From the NCBI GenBank assembly GCA_958367245.1, contig CATXEA010000019.1, forward strand, positions 1 to 64,000: 64,000 nt of DNA, read 5' to 3'. The translations under genes and the position numbers were made by a program. The notes below the pieces were generated by a model. That model was not told the DNA's origin, searched no databases, and saw nothing but the letters and a program-made list of their open reading frames with translations. The stretch is from an uncultured Blautia sp. GTDB taxonomy: Bacteria > Bacillota > Clostridia > Lachnospirales > Lachnospiraceae. Shown here piece after piece: positions 24,393 to 33,660 of the stretch; within the stretch, counting starts at the first letter, position 1; each line of letters starts with the position of its first letter.

Positions 24393-25553
24393 TTGTCCGG
24401 ATATCAGCGTTTCATCGCATATGTATACGAATATCAGAAAGGAAAAAAAGCCGGAAACTGCGGCTTTCTTAAGGTCGAAATAAAAAACTTCTCTTGCAGA
24501 ATTGAAATCCATCTTCACTGTCCTGGGCTTCCGCCCGAAGTCGAAGCACAAATATACGGTTTCTTCAGAAAGGACGGTTTAATGAACGGAATCCTTCTCG
24601 GAAGCTGTCAGACCAGCGCTGACATGGCAGAATGCGTCATTGAATGCGACGGGGAAAATCTGGGCAATACCGGAGTTCCTTTTAAAAACATCGGCGGCAT
24701 CGTAATCCAGACACAGGCCGGAGGCTTCTATGGAACAGAATGGGATGACCAGCCTGTACGCCCGGATAATTTCCGCGAAGTGAAACCCATAGACTCTGAA
24801 AACTCCTTTGCCCAACCGCAAAAGGAAAATAACATGCCCAAAACAGCGCAGGAGCCGGAACCTCCTGTACACAGCGCGCCTTCCCACGAAGAGGAACCCG
24901 CTGAAAGTCCTGCCCCGGATGTAGTCCCCTCTCCTCATACCTCTGTCCAACCGGAAGAACTCATAATTCCTGATTCTCCTCCCCGGACAGAAGAGCACAT
25001 AACTCCCAATTCTTCTCCTCTGACAGAAGAAATCTTAACTCCCGATTCTTCTCAGCCGGAAGAACTCTTACCCCCCGATTCTCCTTCCCGGCATACAGAA
25101 ACTTACAAAACGCCGGAACCTCCTGTTTCCCTGCCGCAGGAAGAACCCTCTGCAAAAGAAAAAGCTCCGACTGGTGTCGAAGCTGCTTCTGCTGTCTCTG
25201 TCAGACAGCCTTATCCTTTTTCCGGAAAAGAATTTACCCCCTTTGATGATACCGACTTCCTCTGCTGCTGGAAAATCCATCCCAATGACCTGATGCGTTT
25301 CTCTCCGGGTACACGTACCCTGCGGAATAATCGCTTTCTGCAATATGGCTTTTATCATTTCGGTCATCTTCTGCTCGGCGTCCGCCCCGGCGGAAAATAT
25401 ATTCTCGGTGTCCCGGGCAGTTACGACCAGCAGGAGCGCTTCATGGCAAATATGTTCGGATTCCCCTATTTCAGAGAATCCCGCATGATTCAGCTTCCCA
25501 GAAGCCGTGGAGGCTACTGGTATCGTTCAGTCGATGCCCCGAATTTCCACTAA
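24393..25553 (+). CDS. DUF6128-type protein with Pro/Glu-rich centre
   Basis: 386 residues from the chosen TTG. The N-terminal block (MSGYQRFIAYVYEYQKGKKA, then NCGFLKVEIK, about 1-125) and the C-terminal block (about 275-386: DFLCCWKIHPNDLMRFS, QYGFYHFGHLLLG) are the conserved ends of a Lachnospiraceae family I know as DUF6128; the middle is a disordered run of PDSP, PEEL and TEE repeats. Function unknown. GGAGG lies 7 bases before the TTG at 24393; the GTG nine codons earlier has no ribosome site. Its end overlaps the converging radical SAM gene by 27 bases. Confidence 0.72.
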   Translation: MSGYQRFIAYVYEYQKGKKAGNCGFLKVEIKNFSCRIEIHLHCPGLPPEVEAQIYGFFRKDGLMNGILLGSCQTSADMAECVIECDGENLGNTGVPFKNIGGIVIQTQAGGFYGTEWDDQPVRPDNFREVKPIDSENSFAQPQKENNMPKTAQEPEPPVHSAPSHEEEPAESPAPDVVPSPHTSVQPEELIIPDSPPRTEEHITPNSSPLTEEILTPDSSQPEELLPPDSPSRHTETYKTPEPPVSLPQEEPSAKEKAPTGVEAASAVSVRQPYPFSGKEFTPFDDTDFLCCWKIHPNDLMRFSPGTRTLRNNRFLQYGFYHFGHLLLGVRPGGKYILGVPGSYDQQERFMANMFGFPYFRESRMIQLPRSRGGYWYRSVDAPNFH

Positions 25554-26222
25554 TGGAATGGTTTCCAGAAGAATTTCGCGAAATCTCTTCAGTTCCTCCA
25601 GAGAATAGCTGCTAAAACCAGGCTTAAGGACTCCCTCGGAGTCCCTGTAAGCCTGCAGGTAATATGCCTTCGCCCCTTTCAGCCACTGCCCGATTTCCCG
25701 GAAATCTTTTTCTATATGAAGCTCCCGTACTACAGTAGTCCGAAATTCATAGTCCAGATTTCCTTTCATCAGAAATTCTGCCGTCTCCTTCACTGCATCC
25801 ACATCCGGATTTGCAAGCCCGGTCAGAGCTTTGTAATTGTCCGGACATGCCTTGATATCCATAGCCACCTTATCTACAAGCCCTTCTGCTGCCAGTCTCT
25901 TCACCACTGAAGGTTTCGAACCGTTGGTATCCAACTTGATTTCATATCCAAGCTCTTTTATCTTCTCAAGAAATTCCGGCAGCTCCGGTACGATTGCCGG
26001 CTCACCGCCTGACACACATACACCGTCCAGAATCCCCTTTCTTTTTTTCAGAAATCTGAGAATCTCCTCTTCTTCATAAGCCGGTTCTTTCTCCGGCGCA
26101 AGAACAAGACTGCTGTTCTGGCAAAAAGGACATCTGAAATTACATCCGCCCAGAAAAATTGTACAGGCAACCCTGCCCGGATAATCGAGCAGGGTTGTTT
26201 TATTAAATCCGCAAATTTTCAC
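25527..26222 (-). CDS. nrdG: Radical SAM activating enzyme (NrdG-like)
   Basis: 231 residues. CNFRCPFC gives the iron-sulfur CxxxCxxC (C27, C31, C34), and CVSGGEPAI is the SAM-binding GGE. It belongs to the type annotated as anaerobic ribonucleotide reductase activase (NrdG2), which makes the glycyl radical of NrdD. No nrdD is in this window, so the target is not shown here; other glycyl-radical enzymes are possible. It starts 14 bases after the 3D-domain gene on the same strand. Confidence 0.82.
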   Translation of the reverse strand: MKICGFNKTTLLDYPGRVACTIFLGGCNFRCPFCQNSSLVLAPEKEPAYEEEEILRFLKKRKGILDGVCVSGGEPAIVPELPEFLEKIKELGYEIKLDTNGSKPSVVKRLAAEGLVDKVAMDIKACPDNYKALTGLANPDVDAVKETAEFLMKGNLDYEFRTTVVRELHIEKDFREIGQWLKGAKAYYLQAYRDSEGVLKPGFSSYSLEELKRFREILLETIPLVEIRGID

Positions 26223-26235
26223 TTTTCTTACTTCC

Positions 26236-27432
26236 TTAGTTCAATCTGTATACGTCAGCGCTCTGAAGGCCGAAGCTTAAAGCCTCTGCATGTGAGTTAA
26301 AATAAATATCCACATGTCCGTAAGGTGTTCCCAAATCTTCCACTGTATATACATTTCCGTTTATTAAAAGCTGTGTTCCAAAAGGAACCCCTGCCATAGC
26401 AACTGTGCGTCCTGCTGCCGGAACTGTCCCACTTGCAGTAAGATTCCCCGCTGTTCCGCAGCACTGGGCGCAGTTACAATATGCAGTCAGTGTGAAATTT
26501 CCAAGGTAAGTGCCTTCACCGGAACTTCCTGCTTCCTCCTCCACGCCGCTGTCCTGAGACTCTGAACTATCTTCCGAACTGCCGCTGTCTTCTGAGGAAT
26601 CCTCATAAGACTCCTCATCGGACGCTTCACTGTCCTCTTCATAAGATTCCTCATAGCTCTCTTCCTGGTTCTGCGCCTCTTCCTCCTCGCGGGCAGCTTC
26701 TTCCTCCGCCTGCTGTACGAGAGCTGCTATGCTCATATCTGCGCTTGCGATTTCCTGTCTGAGAGCTGCCGCCTCTTCCTCACTGGCGCTGATCTGAGCG
26801 ATATAATATGCAATTTCATCGCCTGTACTGGCTACCATATTCTGCACCTCCTGCTTTTTCGCAGAAGTTTCCGTCATCATCGCATTTACGGCATCCACTT
26901 CCTCTTTCATTTCTTTTTCCTTCTCGCGGATGCTTGCCCGAAGATTCTCATATTTCTTCAGCATCTCTCTGTCATACTGGGAAATCTGAGAAATATTGTC
27001 TGCCCTGTTGATAAATTCAGCTACGCTCCCTGACGAAAGCAAAAGCTCCAGCGTATTGGTTCTGCCTTTCTCATACATATATACAATACGCAGTTTCATC
27101 GCCTCATACTGCTTCTCTGCCGCCTTCTTTGCTTTCACCAAATCCAGACGAAGCTTCTTCAGCCCTTCTTCCTTCTTTGCTGCCTCTATACTTAATTCCG
27201 AAATACTGTTAGTCAGCTCTTCATACTGTGCATTCAAATCTGCCAGGTAAAACTCCAGCTCCTGTTTCTTCTCTTCCAGGCTTCCGATATTTGCCTGCGC
27301 TGCTTCAAGTCCTGCTTCCGCTTCCTGCTTCCACGCCTGCATATCTGCAATTTCATCCTCTGCCGCATAAGCAACAGATGAAACACTTAAAATCCCTGCC
27401 AGCAGCAATGAAACAATGATGCCTTTTTTCAT
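26236..27432 (-). CDS. Secreted coiled-coil protein with C-terminal 3D domain
   Basis: 398 residues. Signal peptide 1-23; a long coiled coil about 25-230 of the PcsB/CwlO type (ANIGSLEEKKQELEFYLADL); an acidic Glu/Ser/Asp-rich linker about 240-300 (repeated YEESYEEDSEAS); and a C-terminal 3D domain (about 303-398: LTAYCNCAQCCGTAGNLTAS, then YTVEDLGTPYGHVDIYF) with the catalytic aspartates, as in MltA/Sps-like lytic transglycosylase. It probably cuts or remodels peptidoglycan, regulated through the coiled coil. Confidence 0.88.
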   Translation of the reverse strand: MKKGIIVSLLLAGILSVSSVAYAAEDEIADMQAWKQEAEAGLEAAQANIGSLEEKKQELEFYLADLNAQYEELTNSISELSIEAAKKEEGLKKLRLDLVKAKKAAEKQYEAMKLRIVYMYEKGRTNTLELLLSSGSVAEFINRADNISQISQYDREMLKKYENLRASIREKEKEMKEEVDAVNAMMTETSAKKQEVQNMVASTGDEIAYYIAQISASEEEAAALRQEIASADMSIAALVQQAEEEAAREEEEAQNQEESYEESYEEDSEASDEESYEDSSEDSGSSEDSSESQDSGVEEEAGSSGEGTYLGNFTLTAYCNCAQCCGTAGNLTASGTVPAAGRTVAMAGVPFGTQLLINGNVYTVEDLGTPYGHVDIYFNSHAEALSFGLQSADVYRLN

Positions 27433-27553
27433 AAATCAAACTCCTCTTACTTTTTTCTAAAAGCAAGTATAACATATTTCGAAATATTTTCAACACTTTT
27501 ATTTAACTTTCGTAATAATTACGTAATATTTCCATATGTACAGGCGCTAAAAA

Positions 27554-27580
27554 GCGGCGCTCCTTTTCATGGAACGCCGC
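27554..27580 (-). terminator. Terminator of spoVG
   Basis: GCGGCGCTCC (27554-27563) pairs with GGAACGCCGC (27571-27580) with one mismatch, followed on the minus strand by TTTTT. It lies 37 bases beyond the spoVG stop. Confidence 0.85.
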
Positions 27581-27616
27581 CAGTTCTGCTTTTATGCATG
27601 ATTAAGAAATGTTGTA

Positions 27617-27898
27617 TTATTCAGCCGCTTCTTCGCCTTCTTCTGCCATCACTTCCTGAAATTTCTCCAGAATGATACCCTGTATTCTGTCTCGGGTTGC
27701 AGAATTAATCGGATGAGCGATATCACGATATTCGCCGTCAGCAGCCTTACGACTTGGCATAGCAATAAAAAGACCTTTTTCTCCTTCGATTACTTTAATA
27801 TCATGTACTACGAACTCTTCGTCTATCGTGATGGAAACAACCGCTTTCATCTTACCTTCTTTTGCAACTTTTCTCACTCGTACATCTGTTATATTCAT
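27617..27898 (-). CDS. spoVG: Septation protein SpoVG
   Basis: 93 residues, full length. Small RNA/DNA-binding regulator of sporulation, septation and virulence genes. The whole family sequence is recognisable: MNITDVRVRKVAKEGKMKAV, IDEEFVVHDIKVIEG, GLFIAMPSRK and RDIAHPINSATRDRIQ. In Bacillus spoVG precedes gcaD-prs; here it is 30 bases downstream of glgD, so probably transcribed partly with the glycogen genes. Has its own terminator. Confidence 0.97.
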   Translation of the reverse strand: MNITDVRVRKVAKEGKMKAVVSITIDEEFVVHDIKVIEGEKGLFIAMPSRKAADGEYRDIAHPINSATRDRIQGIILEKFQEVMAEEGEEAAE

Positions 27899-27928
27899 TT
27901 TTGCCTGGCCCCTTTCGCCTTCCTTTAT

Positions 27929-29047
27929 TTACAACGCATAACGCTCGTTCTTTTCTACTACAATTTTTACATCATCTTCTCCGCAGTAGTAAGAATTTGC
28001 ACGAATCGTATCGCGACTCTCAACAACACAGTTTTCGATATGCGTATTATCCCCCAGATATACATTATTCAAAATAACCGAGTTCTTGATCACGCAATTA
28101 TTTCCCACAAATACATCCTTAAACAGAACAGAATTTTCTACTGTACCGTTGATGATGCAGCCGCTGGCAACAAGACTGTTCTTCACAACTGCGCCCGGAT
28201 TATATTTCGCCGGCGGGAGGTCATCAATCTTCGTCTTAATGGCAGGCTCCTGTTTGAAGAAATAATTTCTGATTTCAGGCTCCAAAAATGCCATGTTTGT
28301 TCTGTAATAAGCGTCCGCTGTAGAAATATTGCTCCAGTAGGTATCAATTTTATATCCATAAATTCTCTTCAGATTCTTATATCTGATAAGAATGTCTCTT
28401 ACGAAATCATGTCTTCCGTCCTGAGCAGCCTTCTCGATCAGTTCGATAAGCTGTCTTCTGCGGATAACATAAATACCTGTGGAAACCGTATTGTAAGCAG
28501 AAACCATAGGTTTCTCTTCGAATTCTTCAATTCTGCAGTCCTCATTCATGCGGATAACACCAAAGCGTTCTACTTCGTTCTGGTCTCTGCAGGTTGTACA
28601 CACAACTGTCACATCTGCGCGTTTCGCAATGTGATATTCCAGCACCTTATTGTAATCCAGCTTATAAATGCCGTCTCCGGAAGCAATCACTACATACGGC
28701 TCATGGCTGTTTTTAAGGAAAGACAGGTTCTGGTAAATCGCGTCCGCAGTTCCCTGATACCAGAGACTGTTCTCCTTGGTAATCGTCGGTGTAAACACAT
28801 AAAGACCACCCTGTTTACGTCCGAAGTCCCACCATTTAGAGGAACTTAAATGCTCATTCAGGGAACGCGCATTATACTGTGTCAGAACTGCAACCTTCTG
28901 AATATGGGAATTCGCCATATTGCTGAGGGCAAAGTCAATACTTCTGTAGCTTCCTGCGATAGGCATTGCCGCAATCGCTCTTTTATTCGATAATTCTCTC
29001 ATGCGGTTGTTGTTTCCACCCGCTAAAATAATACCAATTGCTCTCAT
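27929..29047 (-). CDS. glgD: ADP-glucose pyrophosphorylase regulatory subunit GlgD
   Basis: 372 residues, nucleotidyltransferase fold plus C-terminal left-handed beta-helix (hexapeptide repeats: NNCVIKNSVILNNVYLGDNT). In Firmicutes GlgD pairs with GlgC to form the active glycogen-synthesis enzyme. Compared with GlgC, the conserved SGDHIY of the active site is SGDGIY here, in line with a non-catalytic partner. Its ATG overlaps the GlgC stop (ATGA), so they are translationally coupled. Confidence 0.93.
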   Translation of the reverse strand: MRAIGIILAGGNNNRMRELSNKRAIAAMPIAGSYRSIDFALSNMANSHIQKVAVLTQYNARSLNEHLSSSKWWDFGRKQGGLYVFTPTITKENSLWYQGTADAIYQNLSFLKNSHEPYVVIASGDGIYKLDYNKVLEYHIAKRADVTVVCTTCRDQNEVERFGVIRMNEDCRIEEFEEKPMVSAYNTVSTGIYVIRRRQLIELIEKAAQDGRHDFVRDILIRYKNLKRIYGYKIDTYWSNISTADAYYRTNMAFLEPEIRNYFFKQEPAIKTKIDDLPPAKYNPGAVVKNSLVASGCIINGTVENSVLFKDVFVGNNCVIKNSVILNNVYLGDNTHIENCVVESRDTIRANSYYCGEDDVKIVVEKNERYAL

Positions 29048-30321
29048 GCTTTGTCACCGTCCTTTGCTGCTATTACCTGTCCGCCTGCCAGTTCACCGTT
29101 CGGATAGTCTTCTAAAGTAGTAATGCCGGAAATGGCGGTGTTCTTGCCGATACGCACGTTATTCGGAACCACGCTGCGCTCGCCGATAGTAGCAATTCCA
29201 AATGCATAAACTGCAGGTTTGAACACATTCGGAACTTCCTCGCCGCATCCGATCACAACATTGTTTCCAATCGTTACATCTTCAGCGACAATCGCCTTAT
29301 CCATCACAGTGCCTTCACCGATGGAAGAATTACGCATAATAATAGAATCCCGAACCACGCTTCCCTTTCCGATCACAACATTCGGTCCGATGATGGAATT
29401 ATGTACCTCTCCGTAAATTTCCGCTCCTTCACCAATCAGACATCTGTCAACAACAGCGTCAGCAGAAATATACTGCGGAGGAATTATATCGCCTTTTGTA
29501 TAAATCTTCCAGAATTCCTCATAAAGATTAAATTCAGGAATAATATCAATCAGCTCCATGTTTGCTTCCCAGTAAGAGCCAAGAGTTCCAACATCTTTCC
29601 AGTATCCGTTATATTCGTATGCGAAAAGACGGTCTCCCTTTTCTTTACAATATGGAAGAATATGTTTACCGAAGTCACATCCGTTCTGATCCTTCAGCGC
29701 AATCAGCGCATCCCTCAATACAGGCCAACTGAAAATATAAATTCCCATAGAAGCCAGATTGCTGCTCGGATGCTCCGGCTTCTCTTCAAATTCTGTAATT
29801 CTTCCTGTATCGTCTGTTACCAGAATTCCGAAACGGCTTGCCTCTTCCATAGGCACCGGCATACATGCAATCGTAATATCTGCCTTATTAGCCTTATGGA
29901 AATCAAGCATAACCTCGTAATCCATCTTATAAATATGGTCACCGGACAAGATAAGCACATAGTCAGGATTATACTGCTCCATGTAATCCAGATTCTGGAA
30001 AATTGCATTTGCTGTTCCTGTATACCACTCACTGCTTGTACTCTTCTCATATGGAGGAAGCACGGTTACGCCGCCTTCATTCCTGTCAAGATCCCACGGA
30101 ATACCGATACCGATATGCGTATTCAGTCTTAACGGCTGATACTGCGTAAGCACACCAACTGTATCTATACCCGAGTTAATGCAGTTGCTCAAAGGGAAGT
30201 CTATGATACGGTATTTCCCGCCGAAAGCAACTGCAGGTTTCGCTACTTTTTCTGTAAGTACACCCAGCCTGCTGCCCTGGCCGCCAGCTAAAAGCATGGC
30301 TATCATCTCTTTCTTAATCAT
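29044..30321 (-). CDS. glgC: ADP-glucose pyrophosphorylase GlgC
   Basis: 425 residues. Glucose-1-phosphate adenylyltransferase, the first committed step of glycogen synthesis. The nucleotide loop LAGGQGSRLGVLTEKVAKPA, the catalytic SGDHIYKMDY and the substrate motif EFEEKPEHPSS are intact; the C-terminal beta-helix (about 290-400) carries hexapeptide repeats. Overlaps glgD by 4 bases. No glgA or glgB is in the window. Good ribosome site GAGGTG before the start. Confidence 0.96.
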   Translation of the reverse strand: MIKKEMIAMLLAGGQGSRLGVLTEKVAKPAVAFGGKYRIIDFPLSNCINSGIDTVGVLTQYQPLRLNTHIGIGIPWDLDRNEGGVTVLPPYEKSTSSEWYTGTANAIFQNLDYMEQYNPDYVLILSGDHIYKMDYEVMLDFHKANKADITIACMPVPMEEASRFGILVTDDTGRITEFEEKPEHPSSNLASMGIYIFSWPVLRDALIALKDQNGCDFGKHILPYCKEKGDRLFAYEYNGYWKDVGTLGSYWEANMELIDIIPEFNLYEEFWKIYTKGDIIPPQYISADAVVDRCLIGEGAEIYGEVHNSIIGPNVVIGKGSVVRDSIIMRNSSIGEGTVMDKAIVAEDVTIGNNVVIGCGEEVPNVFKPAVYAFGIATIGERSVVPNNVRIGKNTAISGITTLEDYPNGELAGGQVIAAKDGDKA

Positions 30322-30352
30322 GCAATCACCTCTTGTACATTATGATTTTTTA

Positions 30353-30381
30353 ATTATACCATACTTTTACCTATTAGTGAA
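30353..30381 (-). promoter_or_regulatory. Promoter of glgC-glgD
   Basis: Minus-strand TTCACT (30376-30381), 17-base spacer, TATAAT (30353-30358), about 32 bases before the glgC start. Confidence 0.6.
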
Positions 30382-30611
30382 CATATTTTACAATTTTTTC
30401 ATCTGACTTTTATTCCATTTTACATTACTTTTTTCTTTATTTGATTTTTTACTTATGCAATTTTTACATATATTTTGTCATATTAGTTATTTTTTTGTCG
30501 AATTACCATATTTAATTGTCCCTTGTTCACACAGCCATATTTAAAAAAACGCGTTCCCATGAACAGAAGCCTCCATTCAGAGTTTGCGCGATAAAAACGG
30601 TCAAGAAAGAC
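30382..30611. other. Intergenic gap between glgC and murC
   Basis: The 358-base region between the divergent genes is AT-rich, contains the glgC and murC promoters and a small GTTC...GAAC inverted repeat at about 30552-30563. I see no ORF, RNA or clear operator otherwise. Confidence 0.5.
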
Positions 30612-30640
30612 TTTTCATTTAAGGCTCTTGGGGTTATAAT
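30612..30640 (+). promoter_or_regulatory. Promoter of murC
   Basis: TTTTCA (30612-30617), 17-base spacer and TATAAT (30635-30640). The message starts about 33 bases before the murC ATG; AAGGAG follows as ribosome site. Confidence 0.6.
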
Positions 30641-30679
30641 AGTTTTATATTACTCATTTATTTACTTAAGGAGATTATT

Positions 30680-32059
30680 ATGTATCAGATAGACTTTCAT
30701 AAACCGCTTCATATCCATTTTATCGGAATCGGCGGAATCAGTATGAGCGGCCTTGCAGAAATCCTGCTCGGCGAAAATTTTATGATTTCCGGCTCTGACG
30801 CCAAAGAAAGCCCGCTCACGAAATCCCTTGAAGAGAAGGGAGCAAAAATTTATTACGGCCAGCGCGCTTCCAATATTACAGATGAAGTGGAGGTTGTTGT
30901 CTACACAGCAGCCATTCATCCTGATAATCCGGAATTTGCCTGCGCTGTTTCCAGAAATCTGCCAATGCTCACACGCGCGGAGCTTCTGGGTCAGATTATG
31001 CGCAACTACGAAACCCCCATCGCCATTGCAGGCACACATGGCAAAACCACCACGACCTCTATGGTTTCCCACATTCTTCTCGAAGGCAAATGCGACCCTA
31101 CTATCAGTGTCGGCGGTATCCTTCCTGCAATCGGCGGAAATATCCGTGTAGGCGAATCAGAGACTTTTGTCACCGAAGCCTGCGAATACACAAACAGCTT
31201 TTTAAGCTTTTTCCCAAAAATCAGTATTATCCTGAACATTGACGCCGACCATCTGGATTTCTTCAAAGACCTTGACGATATCCGCTGCTCTTTCCGCCGC
31301 TTCGCAGAACTTCTGCCTGCAGACGGAACTCTGATCATCAACGCGGACATCCCTGACTACGAGGAAATCACACACGATCTTCCATGCAAAGTCATCACCT
31401 ACGGAATTGACAGTCCGGCAGATTACACAGTTTCCAATATCGCTTATGACAAGTACGGCCGCGCCTCCTTCGATGTGATAAGAAACAGTGTCAAAATCGG
31501 AAGCTATTACCTGAAAGTTCCGGGACTCCACAATGTTTCCAATGCTCTGGCATCCGCAGTTCTTGGACATCTTCTGGGTCTTGATGAAGAAAGCATTATC
31601 AAGGGTCTTGGAAGCTTCACAGGAACAGACCGCCGTTTCCAGTATAAGGGCGAAGTCGGCGGTGTAACCGTAATTGACGATTACGCGCACCACCCTACAG
31701 AAATCGAAGCCACTTTAACTGCTTCCCGGAATTATCCTCACAAAAAAATATGGTGTGTATTCCAGCCTCATACATACACCCGCACCAAAGCTCTGCTCCC
31801 GGAATTTGCCCAGGCGCTTTCCCACGCAGATCATGTTGTTCTTGCAGATATTTATGCGGCAAGAGAAACGGATGACCTTGGAATCTCATCCGCTGACCTT
31901 CAGAAGCTTATCGCAGAGCTTGGCACTCCCTGCGAATACTTCCCGACCTTTGATGAGATTGAGAATTTCCTTCTTGGAAACTGCTCCTCCGGAGATTTGC
32001 TCATTACTATGGGCGCCGGCGACGTCGTCAATATCGGGGAACATCTTTTAGGCAAATAA
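30680..32059 (+). CDS. murC: UDP-N-acetylmuramate--L-alanine ligase MurC
   Basis: 459 residues. Adds L-alanine to UDP-MurNAc in peptidoglycan synthesis, cytoplasmic. N-terminal Rossmann motif FIGIGGISMSGLA (14-26), ATP loop GTHGKTT (118-124), and the Mur ligase C-terminal domain with IDDYAHHPTEIEATL, are present; length is normal. AAGGAG at 30669 precedes the start. Stands alone between two promoters and its own terminator; it runs divergent to glgC. Confidence 0.97.
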   Translation: MYQIDFHKPLHIHFIGIGGISMSGLAEILLGENFMISGSDAKESPLTKSLEEKGAKIYYGQRASNITDEVEVVVYTAAIHPDNPEFACAVSRNLPMLTRAELLGQIMRNYETPIAIAGTHGKTTTTSMVSHILLEGKCDPTISVGGILPAIGGNIRVGESETFVTEACEYTNSFLSFFPKISIILNIDADHLDFFKDLDDIRCSFRRFAELLPADGTLIINADIPDYEEITHDLPCKVITYGIDSPADYTVSNIAYDKYGRASFDVIRNSVKIGSYYLKVPGLHNVSNALASAVLGHLLGLDEESIIKGLGSFTGTDRRFQYKGEVGGVTVIDDYAHHPTEIEATLTASRNYPHKKIWCVFQPHTYTRTKALLPEFAQALSHADHVVLADIYAARETDDLGISSADLQKLIAELGTPCEYFPTFDEIENFLLGNCSSGDLLITMGAGDVVNIGEHLLGK

Positions 32060-32068
32060 AAACTTTTT

Positions 32069-32122
32069 AACGGATCTGAACAAAGCTATGATATACATAT
32101 GCGCTGTCAGATCCGTTTTTTT
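32069..32122 (+). terminator. Terminator of murC
   Basis: AACGGATCTGA (32069-32079) and TCAGATCCGTT (32107-32117), perfect 11-base stem and a 27-base loop, followed by T7. It begins nine bases after the murC stop. Confidence 0.88.
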
Positions 32123-32124
32123 GC

Positions 32125-32394
32125 TGTGGAAAACAAGTGGATTTATACACTTTTTATCCACACCTGAAAAAGCCTTTATTTTCAGGGGCTTACGAAAGTT
32201 ATCCACATTATCCACAGGGTTATACACATTTAACTCGTGAAATCTCTGTGGATTTTAGTGTGTATAATTCACTTAACATAATCTGACATTTTTCTACAGC
32301 AAAATTTGCGTATTTCTTACATTCTTCTTACATTTACCGGTTTCCAATAATTTATGGCGGTTTACGTTTTTCCACATTATCCACATTATCCACA
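32125..32394. promoter_or_regulatory. Cluster of DnaA boxes upstream of dnaD-dnaC
   Basis: Five perfect TTATCCACA boxes on the plus strand: 32154-32162, 32199-32207, 32208-32216, 32377-32385, 32386-32394, with two of them and three of them (with TTTTCCACA at 32368) abutting. Further matches to TTATNCACA: 32220-32228 (+) and 32259-32267 (-). One-mismatch copies lie at 32125-32133 (-) and 32143-32151 (+). Between the two groups, 32230-32365, the sequence is AT-rich. DnaA probably binds here as a regulator of the downstream helicase-loading genes or as a titration site. Confidence 0.8.
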
Positions 32395-32453
32395 CAGGAT
32401 TGTGGAATAATCCGGCTAAGATAAAATCAGCTATTCTCTTTTAAAAGGGGTTG

Positions 32454-32462
32454 TGCTATAAT
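32454..32462 (+). promoter_or_regulatory. Extended -10 promoter of dnaD
   Basis: TGC-TATAAT (32454-32462), an extended -10 box, with only a weak -35 (TTCTCT at 32434). It lies about 57 bases before the dnaD start and 60 bases after the last DnaA box, so DnaA could regulate it. Confidence 0.5.
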
Positions 32463-32518
32463 CCATGTAGTCTCAGTATAAGGAACTGGAATTTTAAAGA
32501 AAGTGAGCTGTGTTTCGA

Positions 32519-33616
32519 ATGATTACTCTTCGAAATTCCTCCCGGACGGAGGTTACTGTTTTATCAAATCTATTTATTGACAACTACATGCCGAAAGCGA
32601 ACGGCGAATTCGTTAAGGTTTACATCTACCTTCTCCGCACTCTCTCCTCCTGTGAAGATTTCGGACTGGAGCAGATGGCAGACCGCCTTCTCTGTACAGA
32701 GAGGGATATTACCCGCGCCCTGAAATACTGGGAAGAAAAGGAACTGCTTTCACTGGAATGTAACTCTCAGGGTGAACTTACCGGAATTCTTATGAAGATG
32801 CCTTCTTCAGATTCCTCCTGCGCCCCTTTGCAGGAACCTTCCGTTTCCTTTGGAGCTTCCGCCCGTGCGGCAGCCGTTTCTCCCTCTGAACCGGAAGCCT
32901 CTCCCGTACAGGAAACAGCGCCTGCTGTGAAGACAGCCTCCCTCACCGCCGACCGTGTGAAGGAGCTGAAACAGAACGAAGAAATCGTTCAGCTTCTTTA
33001 TATAGCAGAACAATACCTCGGCAAAACTCTCACACCGGGCGAAATGAAAAAAATCCTGTTCTTCTACGATGAACTGAAGCTTTCCCCTGACTTAATCGAG
33101 TATCTGATTGAATACAGTGTAAGCCGGGGGCACAAAAGCATCCGCTACATCGAAACCGTAGCAATGGCATGGGCGCAGGAAGGCATTACCAGTGTTGCAA
33201 TGGCGAAAGAAGCCAATTCCCGCTATGCCAGAGAATATTATACCATCCTGAAATCTATGGGAATCAGCAATCGAAATCCTATAGATACAGAAATCTCCTT
33301 TATGAACACATGGCTTCACGATTACGGCTTTACCATTGATATCATTCAGGAGGCATGCAGCCGGACCGTCCTTCAGACAGGACAGCCAAGCTTCCAATAT
33401 GCGGATAAAATTCTCGCAGGATGGAAAAACAAAAGCGTAAAGAATATAGAAGATATACGCCGCCTTGATGCCCAGCACAAGCAGCGCAAGCTGGAAAAAA
33501 GCCGGCAGCAAAGCAGCGCCAAACAACAAAAACCTTCCAATAATAACCGTTTCAATAATTTCCACCAGAGGGAATATGATTTCGATGAATACGAAAAAAA
33601 GCTGCTGAATCATTAA
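32519..33616 (+). CDS. dnaD: DnaD family replication initiation protein
   Basis: 365 residues from ATG 32519. Loads DnaA-directed initiation complexes and remodels DNA before helicase loading. N-terminal winged-helix part (about 10-80: VTVLSNLFIDNYMPKANGEF), a Ser/Pro/Ala-rich linker, then two DnaD domains (about 145-245, with EEIVQLLYIAEQYLGKTLT, and 250-325, with SFMNTWLHDYGFTIDIIQEA). The GTG three codons upstream is closer to the AGTGAG, but ATG gives proper spacing. Followed by the helicase loader 45 bases on. Confidence 0.88.
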   Translation: MITLRNSSRTEVTVLSNLFIDNYMPKANGEFVKVYIYLLRTLSSCEDFGLEQMADRLLCTERDITRALKYWEEKELLSLECNSQGELTGILMKMPSSDSSCAPLQEPSVSFGASARAAAVSPSEPEASPVQETAPAVKTASLTADRVKELKQNEEIVQLLYIAEQYLGKTLTPGEMKKILFFYDELKLSPDLIEYLIEYSVSRGHKSIRYIETVAMAWAQEGITSVAMAKEANSRYAREYYTILKSMGISNRNPIDTEISFMNTWLHDYGFTIDIIQEACSRTVLQTGQPSFQYADKILAGWKNKSVKNIEDIRRLDAQHKQRKLEKSRQQSSAKQQKPSNNNRFNNFHQREYDFDEYEKKLLNH

Positions 33617-33660
33617 AGTATATCAAACAGCAGGCAGCATAACAGAAAAGGAGTCAGCCT

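Noticed and set aside
32060..32518. Chromosome origin oriC
   Set aside because: The boxes are convincing, but dnaA/dnaN are absent, and genes on both sides do not diverge beyond 36 kb; a regulatory or titration site is more likely.
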